A stretch of DNA of 64,000 nt from Paenibacillus lautus NBRC 15380 (GTDB lineage Bacteria; Bacillota; Bacilli; Paenibacillales; Paenibacillaceae). The notes below the pieces were generated by a model that worked only from the letters and a program-made list of their open reading frames with translations, searched no databases and had not been told where the DNA came from. Positions 33,727 to 41,951 of this stretch are shown one piece after another. A program made the translations under genes and the position numbers. Within the stretch, counting starts at the first letter, position 1, and each line of letters begins with the position of its first letter. The DNA lies in contig NZ_BIMF01000008.1 of the NCBI RefSeq assembly GCF_004000945.1, forward strand, positions 62,001-126,000. The letters are read 5' to 3'.

Positions 33727-34267
33727 CGTCGCTTCCTCCTTCCCACCTGGCGGCAACCTTCTTTTTAGCTCTGTAAATTCTAGACTTTACCGTCCCTGGC
33801 GAAAGACCGGTAATACCGGATATTTCCTCTATGGATAGCTGATGATGCACACTCAGCACGAGGGGGTCTAGAAATTTACCGGGCAGCTTTAGAACCTGTT
33901 GCCACAGTTCATCCGCCTCCTCCCGTTTCAAATACTCCGACTCGGCAGATGGCGAAGACATCGTCCCGTTCCGTCCATCACCTGGGGATCGATCTCCAGT
34001 CAACACCACTCTGCGCAAAAACGCTCGTTTCAGATAGGAAAGCGCAGTGTTTCGGGTGATTTTGAGCAGCCAGGTTTTGACGGAAGCCTCCCCTCGAAAG
34101 AAGGCAACATTTTGATAAGCTTTAATAAACACATCCTGCGCAACATCGTCTGCTGTATACGTATTTCTGGTGATCACGTAAGCATAATTCCAAACGTCCT
34201 CACCGTAGGATTCCATCAGCATCCGTATGTCCGAAATATTCAGTTCCGCAGAATGCTGCATCTGCAT
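33719..34267 (-). CDS. ECF RNA polymerase sigma factor
   Basis: A 182-residue protein with sigma region 2 (about 25-90: YGEDVWNYAYVITRNTYTAD, DVAQDVFIKAYQNV, VKTWLLKITRNTAL) and region 4 (about 125-178: LPGKFLDPLVLSVHHQLSIE, EISGITGLSPGTVKSRIYRA, KKKVAARW). Regions 1 and 3 are missing, as usual for ECF factors. The start is uncertain: ATG 34267 has GAGG close by, and a TTG slightly upstream follows AGGGGGGAG. It is followed by its coupled membrane partner, so the pair should respond to a cell-envelope or extracellular signal. No target promoter could be identified. Confidence 0.85.
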   Translation of the reverse strand: MQMQHSAELNISDIRMLMESYGEDVWNYAYVITRNTYTADDVAQDVFIKAYQNVAFFRGEASVKTWLLKITRNTALSYLKRAFLRRVVLTGDRSPGDGRNGTMSSPSAESEYLKREEADELWQQVLKLPGKFLDPLVLSVHHQLSIEEISGITGLSPGTVKSRIYRAKKKVAARWEGGSDDE

Positions 34268-34400
34268 TTCCCTCAAGCTGTTCTCCCCCCTTATCAAAAC
34301 AGACTCCACAAGGTCGATGAAAGTTCCCGAAATCAAATGAATATTATCCGGTAGTTCAATAAGTATTTTTCGTCACTTTAACCGATTCTCTTCGTGAACT

Positions 34401-34426
34401 AAAAAAGGACACCTGTTTAGGTGTCC
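34401..34426 (-). terminator. Terminator after the methyltransferase gene
   Basis: GGACACCT (34407-34414) and AGGTGTCC (34419-34426) with loop GTTT; six A on the left give the T run on the minus strand. Confidence 0.8.
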
Positions 34427-34450
34427 CTCAGTTTATTTTGTGCAAGCTGG

Positions 34451-35185
34451 TCAGACTTGCTTATCTGCGGCGATTAATAAGAAAATGGGGCGCCTTAATG
34501 CATCATGCCATTCTGGATCCTGAAGCTGCTCGCGTTCTGGCTTAAGCTCAGACATTTCCCTAAACTGGAATCCTGCTTTCACTAACGCATTCATCTGTGT
34601 GGCTATATTCCGATGGTACTTGGTGACTTCATTGTCAAGAAATCTAGTTTGGCGTGCGCCCTCCTCATGATAGTGATCGATAGGCCAAAACAACTTCTCC
34701 CCGTCCGGGCTATAATACCAATCTTGTTCGGCCACAGCAGTAAACACGGGGTGTTCAACTGAAAAAACAAACGAACCTCCTACCCTTAGACTTTGATATA
34801 CCTTTTTACAGATATCCTCGAAATCAGGAATGTAATGAAGTGCAAGCGAACTAATGACGAGATCGAACTCGTTAGCAGGGTAGTCAAAATCCTCTATTGC
34901 GGACTGCACATATTCTATATTTGTATCATCGGTCATCAACCTTGCCCTCTCCAGCATGTTCTTTGAGATATCCACTCCGACCACAGACCGCGCATGCTGT
35001 TCTCTTGCGTACCTGCAGTGCCACCCGAATCCACAGCCGAGATCAAGCACCTTTTTATCCCTGAGATCCGGAAACATGGATCGAAAAGCCCCCCATTCTC
35101 CTGCTCCTTCTAATCCTTTGATTGAACGGGGGAGTTGATTGTAATTCTCAAAAAATCCCAGATCATCATACTTGTTTTGCTTCAC
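34451..35185 (-). CDS. Class I SAM-dependent methyltransferase
   Basis: A 244-residue cytosolic protein. Motif I is VLDLGCGFGWHCRYA (about residues 50-64), the acidic end of strand 2 is VVGVDIS, and motif IV is FDLVISSLALHYI. The motif set matches the Methyltransf_11/25 type. The C-terminal part (VFSVEHPVFTAV, then PIDHYHEEGARQTRFLD) matches a group of small-molecule methyltransferases widespread in Bacillales. The GTG at 35185 follows AAGGGGAG. The substrate is unknown and the neighbours give no hint. Confidence 0.85.
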   Translation of the reverse strand: MKQNKYDDLGFFENYNQLPRSIKGLEGAGEWGAFRSMFPDLRDKKVLDLGCGFGWHCRYAREQHARSVVGVDISKNMLERARLMTDDTNIEYVQSAIEDFDYPANEFDLVISSLALHYIPDFEDICKKVYQSLRVGGSFVFSVEHPVFTAVAEQDWYYSPDGEKLFWPIDHYHEEGARQTRFLDNEVTKYHRNIATQMNALVKAGFQFREMSELKPEREQLQDPEWHDALRRPIFLLIAADKQV

Positions 35186-35311
35186 TGCAATCTCCCCTTT
35201 TACCATTTTTATAACTCGATCCCATTATATTAGACCTATTTTCATTCCTCAACGCCAGTCTTGTTTCTGCTTTAATTGTGATCATGGATCGAGCACTGTA
35301 ACTCAAAGCGT

Positions 35312-35503
35312 TTATTCCCTATCTTCTTCATCAAGACGTAAGGTGAATACAAGTGCCCACTCCGTATTTCTTAACGAATCCGTTGACAGATCCGCTGCAT
35401 GTATTCTATTTGAACTTGTAGCATGCATGCCAAACACATGTACGGGCTGATCTAACGTAAACGAACGTGGACGCGTGTCCTGAATCAAACCATATGCAGT
35501 CAA
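35312..35503 (-). CDS. Possible small protein downstream of a lipoprotein gene
   Basis: A 63-codon frame begins with TTG, overlapping the stop of the lipoprotein gene (TTGA). The product (HVFGMHATSSNRIHAADLST) has protein-like composition but no recognisable family and no clear ribosome binding site. It may be a coupled small gene or the end of a degraded one. Confidence 0.3.
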   Translation of the reverse strand: MTAYGLIQDTRPRSFTLDQPVHVFGMHATSSNRIHAADLSTDSLRNTEWALVFTLRLDEEDRE

Positions 35504-35919
35504 TAAAGGCTTGGTCCCGAGTGAGAATTGGTGTTGACTTTAATCTTGCTGAACTCCTTTTGACCTTCCATGGATTCCGTATCCACAGATATGATCAGTT
35601 CTACTTCTTTGCTGACCTTTTGCTCGTCCGAACTGTAAAACAAATCTCCGATCGACCCTGCGGAATCTACCTTCTGCCCGTTCTTCCAAATATCGATGTC
35701 CAAGTTAGGTTTATTTCCCTCATACTTTAATTTAAATGCACCCGTCATCGGACCGAGGAATAACTTAAACTTTGCTGCGTCCCCTTGGAACAAATCCACC
35801 GGTGTAAATTCGATCTTGGAAGATGTCGAATGGGTCTCAGACGAGATCTGCCCCTTAGTTCCTGCAAAGCAACCCGTCAAAATCATGAAGACGATCAATA
35901 TACACGCTTTAAACCTCAA
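35500..35919 (-). CDS. Hypothetical lipoprotein
   Basis: A 139-residue exported protein with signal peptide MRFKACILIVFMILTGC, so lipidation is expected at Cys17. The mature part is a small beta-rich domain (FKLFLGPMTGAFKLKYEGNK, NLDIDIWKNGQKVDSAGSIG) of the kind found in many Bacillales surface lipoproteins of unknown role. It has a good AGGTAGTAAATTG-type site before the start. The gene lies downstream of the phosphotransferase gene (33 bases) and may be cotranscribed with it. Confidence 0.7.
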   Translation of the reverse strand: MRFKACILIVFMILTGCFAGTKGQISSETHSTSSKIEFTPVDLFQGDAAKFKLFLGPMTGAFKLKYEGNKPNLDIDIWKNGQKVDSAGSIGDLFYSSDEQKVSKEVELIISVDTESMEGQKEFSKIKVNTNSHSGPSLY

Positions 35920-35952
35920 TTTACTACCTCCATTAAAATAGCTATCATGTTG

Positions 35953-36939
35953 CTAAAGTTGAATATCGCAGCCATCAAAAGGTAAACCTCTCTCAATCAG
36001 CTTAACAGCATGGTTTATTGCATTCTGTTGGTCCTCTGTAAGAGAGCTCTCATGACCATCCCATTCACTTAACCACCAGAAGAAAGAACAAATATTTCTA
36101 TACTCCATAAACATGGGGATTGTTTGTTTCCAGAACTCGGAGATATGGTGTTCCTTCTCGTAACCCATGAGGAATTCACGCAAGAACTGCTGGGCAAACC
36201 TGTTTTTTGTGACACGATCCTCTGCATGCACTCCCCACCAAACGGCATGAGTCGCTGCGATGGCAATATCTAATGAAAACCAGCCATAGATACTATCGTC
36301 AAAATCAAAGACCGTTATTTCACTGTTGTCGATAAAAAAATTATAAGGATGGAAGTCATTATGAATCAGTCCAAACGAATCGCTGCCCCTAGGCAGGGAA
36401 TCAATTATGCTCTCCATGGAAATCAATTTATCAAGAAGTACATAGAAACGGCCTCGCTGCAAATGAGGATTATTGATATTTCTTCTGCTCCAGCTGTCTC
36501 TCTTTACAAGAATGTCTGATGTTTCATATATTGTCGATAGCCTATGCATCCTTCCCATGGTTTCTCCCCAATTCCTGAATACCTTTGGTCCCCATAGCTG
36601 TTCATTGTGTTTATCAAAAAAGCGACCTGCAGCCTCTTGAAAAGCAGTTGCAATATACCACTTATCTTCATCGCAGAACACGGCCGTTAGTTCATGATTA
36701 CATGTTTGAATGGGTAATGAAGCACGTACTCCGTTCTTCACCAAGTAATAAACCCAATCCACCTCCGCCCTTATCTTCGCTGCATATTCGTGTGATTTCT
36801 GAGATAACCGTAAGATATAGGACTGATCATCCTTAGTAAACCGATACACTTCATTGGTTGAGTTACTCACGAAGATTAACGTTCCTACATTAAATTCGAA
36901 AGACTCTGCGGCTTTAAGCAATATGTTCGAGCTTGCCAT
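35953..36939 (-). CDS. APH-family phosphotransferase (second copy)
   Basis: A 328-residue cytosolic kinase-like protein. The catalytic loop HNDFHPYNFFI and the metal-binding VFDFDDSIYGW are intact; Asp replaces the usual Gly after His. N-terminal lobe features include VYRFTKDDQSYILRLSQKSH and an acidic helix EVDWVYYLVKNG. Overall layout and length match the paralog at 5671-6663, but identity is modest, so the two are not a recent duplication. The substrate is unknown; homoserine, fructosamine, choline and aminoglycosides are all substrates in this superfamily. Confidence 0.82.
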   Translation of the reverse strand: MASSNILLKAAESFEFNVGTLIFVSNSTNEVYRFTKDDQSYILRLSQKSHEYAAKIRAEVDWVYYLVKNGVRASLPIQTCNHELTAVFCDEDKWYIATAFQEAAGRFFDKHNEQLWGPKVFRNWGETMGRMHRLSTIYETSDILVKRDSWSRRNINNPHLQRGRFYVLLDKLISMESIIDSLPRGSDSFGLIHNDFHPYNFFIDNSEITVFDFDDSIYGWFSLDIAIAATHAVWWGVHAEDRVTKNRFAQQFLREFLMGYEKEHHISEFWKQTIPMFMEYRNICSFFWWLSEWDGHESSLTEDQQNAINHAVKLIERGLPFDGCDIQL

Positions 36940-37157
36940 AAGAATGCCTCCATCTTTTTAAGAGTCATTTTACTACCGCCCAGATTGGGGCTCCTTGGTA
37001 TAACGTAATGAATTCATGGATAGTTACTCAAACACAAATAATTATAAAAGCCGCTCCTTCGCAAACGCACGCAAACCACTGCATAAGTTCGTAAGGTTTG
37101 GCGCATTGTAGTAATGCAGAGATTATAAAGGTTTTATCACAGCATGGAGGGATCGTT

Positions 37158-37328
37158 TTGGCGAAGAGCAAACAGCATCAGGAAGCGCATGGGATTGGGC
37201 AAGTAGAACAACAGCTGAATAATCAAATGGAGGCTGCCGAAGAAATTCAAGGACCATCGAAGCTGGACCGTGACATTAAAAAAGCCACTCACCGTCGGGT
37301 TGATCCATTGAAAGACCTTTCGAAATAA
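37158..37328 (+). CDS. Small hydrophilic protein upstream of sspH
   Basis: A 56-residue protein beginning AKSKQHQEAHGIGQVEQQLN and ending HRRVDPLKDLSK. The TTG start at 37158 has a well placed GGAGGG six bases upstream, better than any earlier start in the open frame. It is highly charged and lacks cysteine and hydrophobic segments. It is followed after 11 bases by an sspH-type spore gene in the same direction, so it may be a minor spore protein. I do not recognise the family. Confidence 0.6.
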   Translation: MAKSKQHQEAHGIGQVEQQLNNQMEAAEEIQGPSKLDRDIKKATHRRVDPLKDLSK

Positions 37329-37339
37329 GGAGAATTGTC

Positions 37340-37519
37340 ATGGACAAACAAAGAGCGATTGAAATTTCGGAATCAGCCATTATGAAAAATGTAACGTATC
37401 AGGATACCCCTATTTATATCCAGCATGTTAATGAGGATGAAACCGCTCGGGTCTATCCGATCGGAAACTCGGAGCAGGAAATGAACGTCCCTTTATCCAG
37501 TCTCACCGAGCATCCATAA
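37340..37519 (+). CDS. sspH: H-type small acid-soluble spore protein
   Basis: A 59-residue protein beginning MDKQRAIEISESAIMKNVTY. It then has DTPIYIQHV, ARVYPIGNSEQE and VPLSSLTE, the ordered signature of SspH proteins (QRAxEISxSxxMxNVTYxGxPIYIxHV). Such proteins are packed in the spore core and are expressed in the forespore under sigma F or G. AAGGAGAATTGTC precedes the ATG. It is the clearest evidence in the window that the host forms endospores. A terminator follows at 37546-37582. Confidence 0.9.
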   Translation: MDKQRAIEISESAIMKNVTYQDTPIYIQHVNEDETARVYPIGNSEQEMNVPLSSLTEHP

Positions 37520-37545
37520 GATAGAAACACTCACCCAACCTTAAA

Positions 37546-37582
37546 CAAAAAATCCCATCCAATTTCGTTGGTGGGATTTTTT
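37546..37582. terminator. Bidirectional terminator after sspH
   Basis: AATCCCA pairs with TGGGATT around CCAA/TTGG, with A run left and T run right. It serves sspH (plus) and the propeller gene at 37626-39032 (minus). Confidence 0.85.
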
Positions 37583-37625
37583 ATTGTTAAAACGAAATAT
37601 GATTCAAGTAGCACAAGCTATTCCT

Positions 37626-39032
37626 TTATTTCAGTGATGCCTGTACCTTTACCCCGAGGAGTTTACCCTCCGCTTGGATGATGATCATACCGTTTGTCTT
37701 TAGCGTCGACTCGTGTAAATCTGCACCCGTCGTTACTCTAAAAACCGGCAACGTCGTCAACATATTGATGCCGAGTAATGTGCCGTTACGCTGCGCCCGA
37801 TATAACCCTTTCCCATATACGTCAATCTGCGCAACAGGTGCATCGCCTCTCCAATCGATCTGTTCTCCATTTGCCAGCTTGATGCCTGCCAGTTCACGAG
37901 TCATTATGTCTTTGAAAATCAACCGTTCCTGAACCAGTCCGATCAACTCCCAGTCGCCCCCATAAGGGCGAGGAAAAGTTCGCAGAGGAACCTCGCCTTT
38001 CTTATAGGTGCCAAAATGGTATTCGGCCACCTTATTGCCCTGATCCATGTATAACTTCCCTTGGTTTATAAATAAGCCGCCTCCGCCGTACTCATATGGC
38101 GACTCCCCCGACATTTTCCAGCTATAATCTCGGCTGCTCTTCTTTACGCCGGTCTTAAGGTTATACACATTTACGATCACTTTGCGGTCCGGCAGCGACT
38201 GATAATCAGTCAGCAATGGAGAATAACAGTCAACCGAATACACGAGACCATTTTTAATTTGCAGCGCTTCTCCCTGACCAAAATGGTCCCATAACTTCTT
38301 GCCCGTTTTCTTGTCATAGGCAGTCAATTGAAGAGAAGTGAGCGCTCCTTGTATATAGAACGTCCGAAGGATTACTCCATCCGCCTCCTGAAGATAATCA
38401 GTGCCATGTCCTTCTCTTGACGGCTCGTTCGTTTTCCACCGTAACTTTCCTGTGGCTGCATCAAACGCGAAGGTACTGCTCCCTTTTATTGCATACAGCG
38501 TATCGACAGTTGGAACCAGCACTTCCGTCCGAAGCCGAGTATCCATGTAGATGGATGTGTTCGACTGCCATTTCAATTTGCCTGTCTTTGCGTTCAGAGC
38601 GTATGGCTTCTGATCTCCCGACAGGCCATAAATAACGCCATTATTAAATACAACATAAGGCTTCAGATCCTTACCGTAACTCCATAACCGCTTGCCTGTA
38701 CTCGCATCGATGGCAATCAGCTTTTTCCCGGTGAATGCGAACACCTTGCCATCTTCAGCAATCGCCTGGCGACCTAGATAATTCTCGTCGTCCATATCCA
38801 GATAGTTGTCCACCTTCACCGTCCAAGAAGGTTTTACTTCAGGAACTTCGAAGACTGAGGAAGGATACCAGTTGCGTACCGAAACATCGGCAGGTTCTGC
38901 ATTCACTTGCGTAGGTGGTACAGCCAACACGCCATGGACAGTAAGTAAGCCTGCTGCAATACTTGCAATGATACGTCGTCGCAGTTGACCTTTGAGGTGT
39001 ATACTCCATCGTTTCATTTCGATTCTAAGCAT
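37626..39032 (-). CDS. Secreted PQQ-type beta-propeller protein
   Basis: A 468-residue exported protein. It starts at ATG 39032 behind GGGAGGG and has a signal peptide (KRWSIHLKGQLRRRIIASIA, hydrophobic core, VNAEPADV). The body is a run of PQQ-like blades: LIAIDASTGKRLWSYGKDLK, PYALNAKTGKLKWQ, FAFDAATGKLRWKTNEPSRE, TAYDKKTGKKLWDHFGQ and VNVYNLKTGVKKSS. The D/N-x-x-TGKxLW pattern is diagnostic. In this setting such proteins are usually structural or binding modules rather than PQQ enzymes, and no PQQ ligands or catalytic residues can be assigned. No neighbour suggests a pathway. Confidence 0.8.
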   Translation of the reverse strand: MLRIEMKRWSIHLKGQLRRRIIASIAAGLLTVHGVLAVPPTQVNAEPADVSVRNWYPSSVFEVPEVKPSWTVKVDNYLDMDDENYLGRQAIAEDGKVFAFTGKKLIAIDASTGKRLWSYGKDLKPYVVFNNGVIYGLSGDQKPYALNAKTGKLKWQSNTSIYMDTRLRTEVLVPTVDTLYAIKGSSTFAFDAATGKLRWKTNEPSREGHGTDYLQEADGVILRTFYIQGALTSLQLTAYDKKTGKKLWDHFGQGEALQIKNGLVYSVDCYSPLLTDYQSLPDRKVIVNVYNLKTGVKKSSRDYSWKMSGESPYEYGGGGLFINQGKLYMDQGNKVAEYHFGTYKKGEVPLRTFPRPYGGDWELIGLVQERLIFKDIMTRELAGIKLANGEQIDWRGDAPVAQIDVYGKGLYRAQRNGTLLGINMLTTLPVFRVTTGADLHESTLKTNGMIIIQAEGKLLGVKVQASLK

Positions 39033-39174
39033 GAATAGCCCTCCCATTTGTTATGGCTTCTTGCTTCACGACAAATACAACGCTCAGAGAGGGCATAAAG
39101 TTCCAAGCAAACTATAAATAATCTTTAAATTCCCTTAAGTAATTGCCTACATAAAAAACTGTTTATCATCCCAA

Positions 39175-39216
39175 AACGGGAATCAACCCCAATTCGCATT
39201 GGAGAAGATTCCCGTT
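39175..39216 (-). terminator. Terminator after the DUF4367-like gene
   Basis: AACGGGAATC (39175-39184) pairs with GATTCCCGTT (39207-39216); TTTT follows on the minus strand. Confidence 0.7.
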
Positions 39217-39228
39217 GGTTAAAATTTA

Positions 39229-39795
39229 TTATTCCAAATAGCTTTCGGCAATTTTCATTAAAGTTTCTTTGCTTACTTTATTTATGTCCCCACTTATAGT
39301 ATAGGCGTATTTTACCTTTTTATCTGGGTTCTCGTATACCCATTTCAGCTCGTGCCACTGCGAAGGACCAAATTCTGTTAGCAGCATTTCTACTCCCTTC
39401 ACTTGAACCTTCTCCTGCTTAAATTCAACTTTCTCGTCAATATACGTTGTAGGGTTGCTCTTTCCACTCAGATTAGTGATATTAACCCCGATTTTATCTT
39501 CGCCATTTTGATACGTAGCAAAGAGAAGGAAAAACTGATCTGTCATTTCAACCGGCATCATGGCATATCCCTGATTGGATTCTTCCGCCTGCTTTCTCAG
39601 CTTTTCTGCCATTTTCTTTTTTTCTTCCGAAGAAGGAGGATTCACTTCCTGAGCATTTTTAAAGATTACGTCCGCCTTTTGGAATGTATAATTTCCATTG
39701 ACTTTGTCAGCGATCTTAATGGATTTATCCGTAATCTTATCGCGCAAGTGAGAAAGATTTTGGACCAAAAATGTGACAGCACCAAAAATCACCAC
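39229..39795 (-). pseudogene. DUF4367-like protein with damaged 5' end
   Basis: The frame gives 188 residues ending in a DUF4367-like domain (GVEMLLTEFGPSQWHELKWV, YAYTISGDINKVSKETLMKI, AESYLE). It begins inside a hydrophobic helix (VVIFGAVTFLVQNLSHL), directly after an in-frame TAG, with only GTG codons and no ribosome binding site. In the neighbouring frame an ATG near 39842 opens MAIHLNKLRAKFVL. Dropping a single G from the TAG joins this to IVVIFGAVTFL and restores a full membrane segment. I read this as a one-base frameshift or a rearranged 5' end. The family is usually found in sigma-factor regulators and lipoproteins. Confidence 0.5.
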
Positions 39796-39928
39796 AATCT
39801 AAAACGAACTTCGCACGGAGTTTGTTCAGGTGGATCGCCATGTTCTGCACAACTGCTGCATCAGAGCTGGTTCTCTGACAATCTGCAATACAGGGCCTAA
39901 TTATGGTGGTTGCGCCACTTTGAATACT

Positions 39929-39963
39929 AAAAAAAGCTTGGGATCCTTTTCAGATCCCAAGCT
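39929..39963 (-). terminator. Terminator after the AraC N-terminal stub
   Basis: AGCTTGGGATC (39935-39945) pairs with GATCCCAAGCT (39953-39963); the A run on the left gives T on the minus strand. It lies 14 bases past the stop of the stub at 39977-40045. Confidence 0.8.
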
Positions 39964-39976
39964 ATTATGAGGAATT

Positions 39977-40045
39977 TCATCTGTTGACAAACAGCTTAAA
40001 AGGCATATCCTCTTGGTGCTCGATAAATTCATAAAGGTAACGCAT
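39977..40045 (-). pseudogene. AraC-family N-terminal stub (22 codons)
   Basis: ATG 40045, preceded by AATGAGGGCAATTT, opens MRYLYEFIEHQEDMPFKLFV, which resembles the first residues of many AraC-family regulators (MxxLYExIEHxxxxPFKLFVHxI). It stops two codons later, directly before a terminator. The cupin and helix-turn-helix domains are missing, so it is probably the remnant of a deletion. A regulatory leader peptide is less likely but possible. Confidence 0.45.
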
Positions 40046-40366
40046 AAATTGCCCTCATTTCAAATGAACTGAAAACGTATATTTTTATTTTACATATCAA
40101 ACGGATTATAAAGTGTCTCATAGATTACAAATATGTTCTTAAATATAGAAGCTTCTCATTATAGCATGTATAGTTTACGACTTTTACATACATTAGAGAA
40201 CAGGCTATCCGGAGCACGTTCTTCATGAAAGGATATCCCCGGTAGTCATTCATTACTAATATATTTGATCCACACGCGTAACCATAGACGATTGTACTCC
40301 ATAAAATAAACGATACCGTATTTGTATGAATAACGGTCAAATACACTTTCAGATTAGGAGCTGTTT
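40046..40366. other. Intergenic region upstream of the FAD oxidoreductase
   Basis: AT-rich region between the AraC stub and the oxidoreductase. It should hold the oxidoreductase promoter. An 84-codon minus frame inside lacks a ribosome binding site and family resemblance, so no gene is called. Confidence 0.4.
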
Positions 40367-41713
40367 TTGGTGAATTCAAAAACGAAGCTGACCGGAAGAG
40401 TTATTTTCCGAGGAGACCCTGGTTATGAATCGGCACGTAAGAACTGGGATCCCCATACGAACCGATTCCCCAAGGTGTTTGTTTTTGCTCAAAGAACCCA
40501 AGATGTTGCCAACGCCATAAAATGGGCTCGCGAGAATCATGTCCCCATTCGCGCCAGAAGTGGAAGGCATGCGCTAGAAACCAATCTCTCCCAAGTCAAC
40601 GGAGGCATTGTAATCGATGTAAGTGAGATGAAGAAAATTAAGTTAAACAAAAAAAACGGAACGGTTATTGTTGAGACGGGTAATAGAGTAGGAAGAATTG
40701 CCAACACGCTTGCTGCGCAAGGATTTATAGCCCCTTTTGGCGACAGTCCTACGGTTGGAATTGGGGGAATCACGCTCGGTGGGGGAATCGGGCCGCTGCA
40801 GCGGACAATCGGCCTGATCAGCGATAACCTGATCGAGCTGGAGATGGTGGATGCGAATGGAAAAGTGATTGTTGCCAATAAGAAACAAAATGCTGATCTC
40901 CTATGGGCATCCCGTGGTGGTGGCGGCGGAAACTTTGGAATATACACAAGATACAAATTCAAAGTGCGCCGGGCACCAGCAAAAGCAACCGTATTTAAGA
41001 TTACCTGGCCATGGAATCAATTCGAGAAGGTATTAAAGGCATGGCAACAATGGGCTCCTTCCGTCGATACCAGGCTGGGCAGCGAATTAAATATTGGCCC
41101 GAAAAAAGGTGGCAATGTTATGATGGAAGGGCTGTTCCTTGGATCAAAAACAGAGGCCCTTCGTCTATTAAAGCCACTTACATCCGTTGGAACGCCAACG
41201 GCGAGCATCATCCGGTTGCTGCCTTATACGGAGGCCGTAAAATTCTTATTGCCTCCTGATCCGGTCCTTACCCAAAGGTTCAGTAACCAGTTCTCTTCCG
41301 GCTTCGGAAAACGTCCTTTCCCCGATAAGGCTATTAAGGTGATGCGCAATTTTCTCGAGAAAGCGGAGGCAAATTCTACCGCCGGATTCTTTTTCCTCAA
41401 CTGGGGCGGCGCTGTAAGTCGGGTTTCCCCTAAAGCTACTGCGTTCTTCTGGCGTAAGGCGAAATTTTATGTGGAATGGAACACCTCATGGATCAAACCA
41501 TCCGATGCAGCCCGAAATATTGCCTTAACTCGAAACACACGCCGAAAATTACAGCCCTTTATCGTGGGATCCTATATAAACGTACCAGACCAGGGAATTG
41601 AAAATTCCGGGCCGGTTTACTATGGAGCTAATTTTCCTAGATTGCGGAGAGTCAAAGCTAAATATGATCCTCAAAACGTATTCCGCAACCCCCAAAGCAT
41701 ACCTCCGGCCTAG
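40367..41713 (+). CDS. FAD-dependent oxidoreductase, berberine-bridge type
   Basis: A 448-residue protein of the PCMH/BBE family. The FAD-binding domain shows VANAIKWARENHVPIRARSG, where the following His in GRHALE is the usual 8-alpha FAD attachment position, then TVGIGGITLGGGIGPLQRTI and LLWASRGGGGGNFGI. The C-terminal BBE motif is NSGPVYYGANFPRLRRVKAK. The second covalent anchor Cys of bicovalent BBE enzymes is replaced (SPTVGIGG region), so single attachment is expected. Related Bacillus proteins (YgaK, YvdP) oxidise sugars or act in the spore coat. The start is TTG 40367 or GTG 40370, both after AGGAG. Confidence 0.85.
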   Translation: MVNSKTKLTGRVIFRGDPGYESARKNWDPHTNRFPKVFVFAQRTQDVANAIKWARENHVPIRARSGRHALETNLSQVNGGIVIDVSEMKKIKLNKKNGTVIVETGNRVGRIANTLAAQGFIAPFGDSPTVGIGGITLGGGIGPLQRTIGLISDNLIELEMVDANGKVIVANKKQNADLLWASRGGGGGNFGIYTRYKFKVRRAPAKATVFKITWPWNQFEKVLKAWQQWAPSVDTRLGSELNIGPKKGGNVMMEGLFLGSKTEALRLLKPLTSVGTPTASIIRLLPYTEAVKFLLPPDPVLTQRFSNQFSSGFGKRPFPDKAIKVMRNFLEKAEANSTAGFFFLNWGGAVSRVSPKATAFFWRKAKFYVEWNTSWIKPSDAARNIALTRNTRRKLQPFIVGSYINVPDQGIENSGPVYYGANFPRLRRVKAKYDPQNVFRNPQSIPPA

Positions 41714-41778
41714 TTAAGCGATGATTGATTATCGATAACGTAAGTGCAATTATCCTATGGTTCATGTGTAATAAAGTT

Positions 41779-41805
41779 AAGGGCTGCCCAAATGGCAGCC
41801 CTTCT
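41779..41805 (+). terminator. Terminator after the FAD oxidoreductase
   Basis: AAGGGCTGCC (41779-41788) pairs with GGCAGCCCTT (41794-41803) around loop CAAAT; weak T run, but the stem is perfect. Confidence 0.7.
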
Positions 41806-41951
41806 GTCATAATACAAACACGAAAGGATCTAATGACTAGCGTTCCATTAATGATAAGAACAGGATAAAGGGCCGTAGATACATAGAAGCCTGCATTTCC
41901 TTGCGTAGGAAACACAGGCTTTCTTCTGTTGAATGGAGTCCCCTGTTGAGA

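Noticed and set aside
37626-39032. PQQ-dependent dehydrogenase
   Set aside because: Blades have the TGKxLW signature but no cofactor ligands or catalytic residues can be found.
39403-39900. 165-codon plus-strand frame opposite the DUF4367-like gene
   Set aside because: Antisense shadow of a gene with recognisable protein features, low-complexity composition.
40125-40379. 84-codon minus-strand frame before the FAD oxidoreductase
   Set aside because: No ribosome binding site or family resemblance; overlaps the promoter area.
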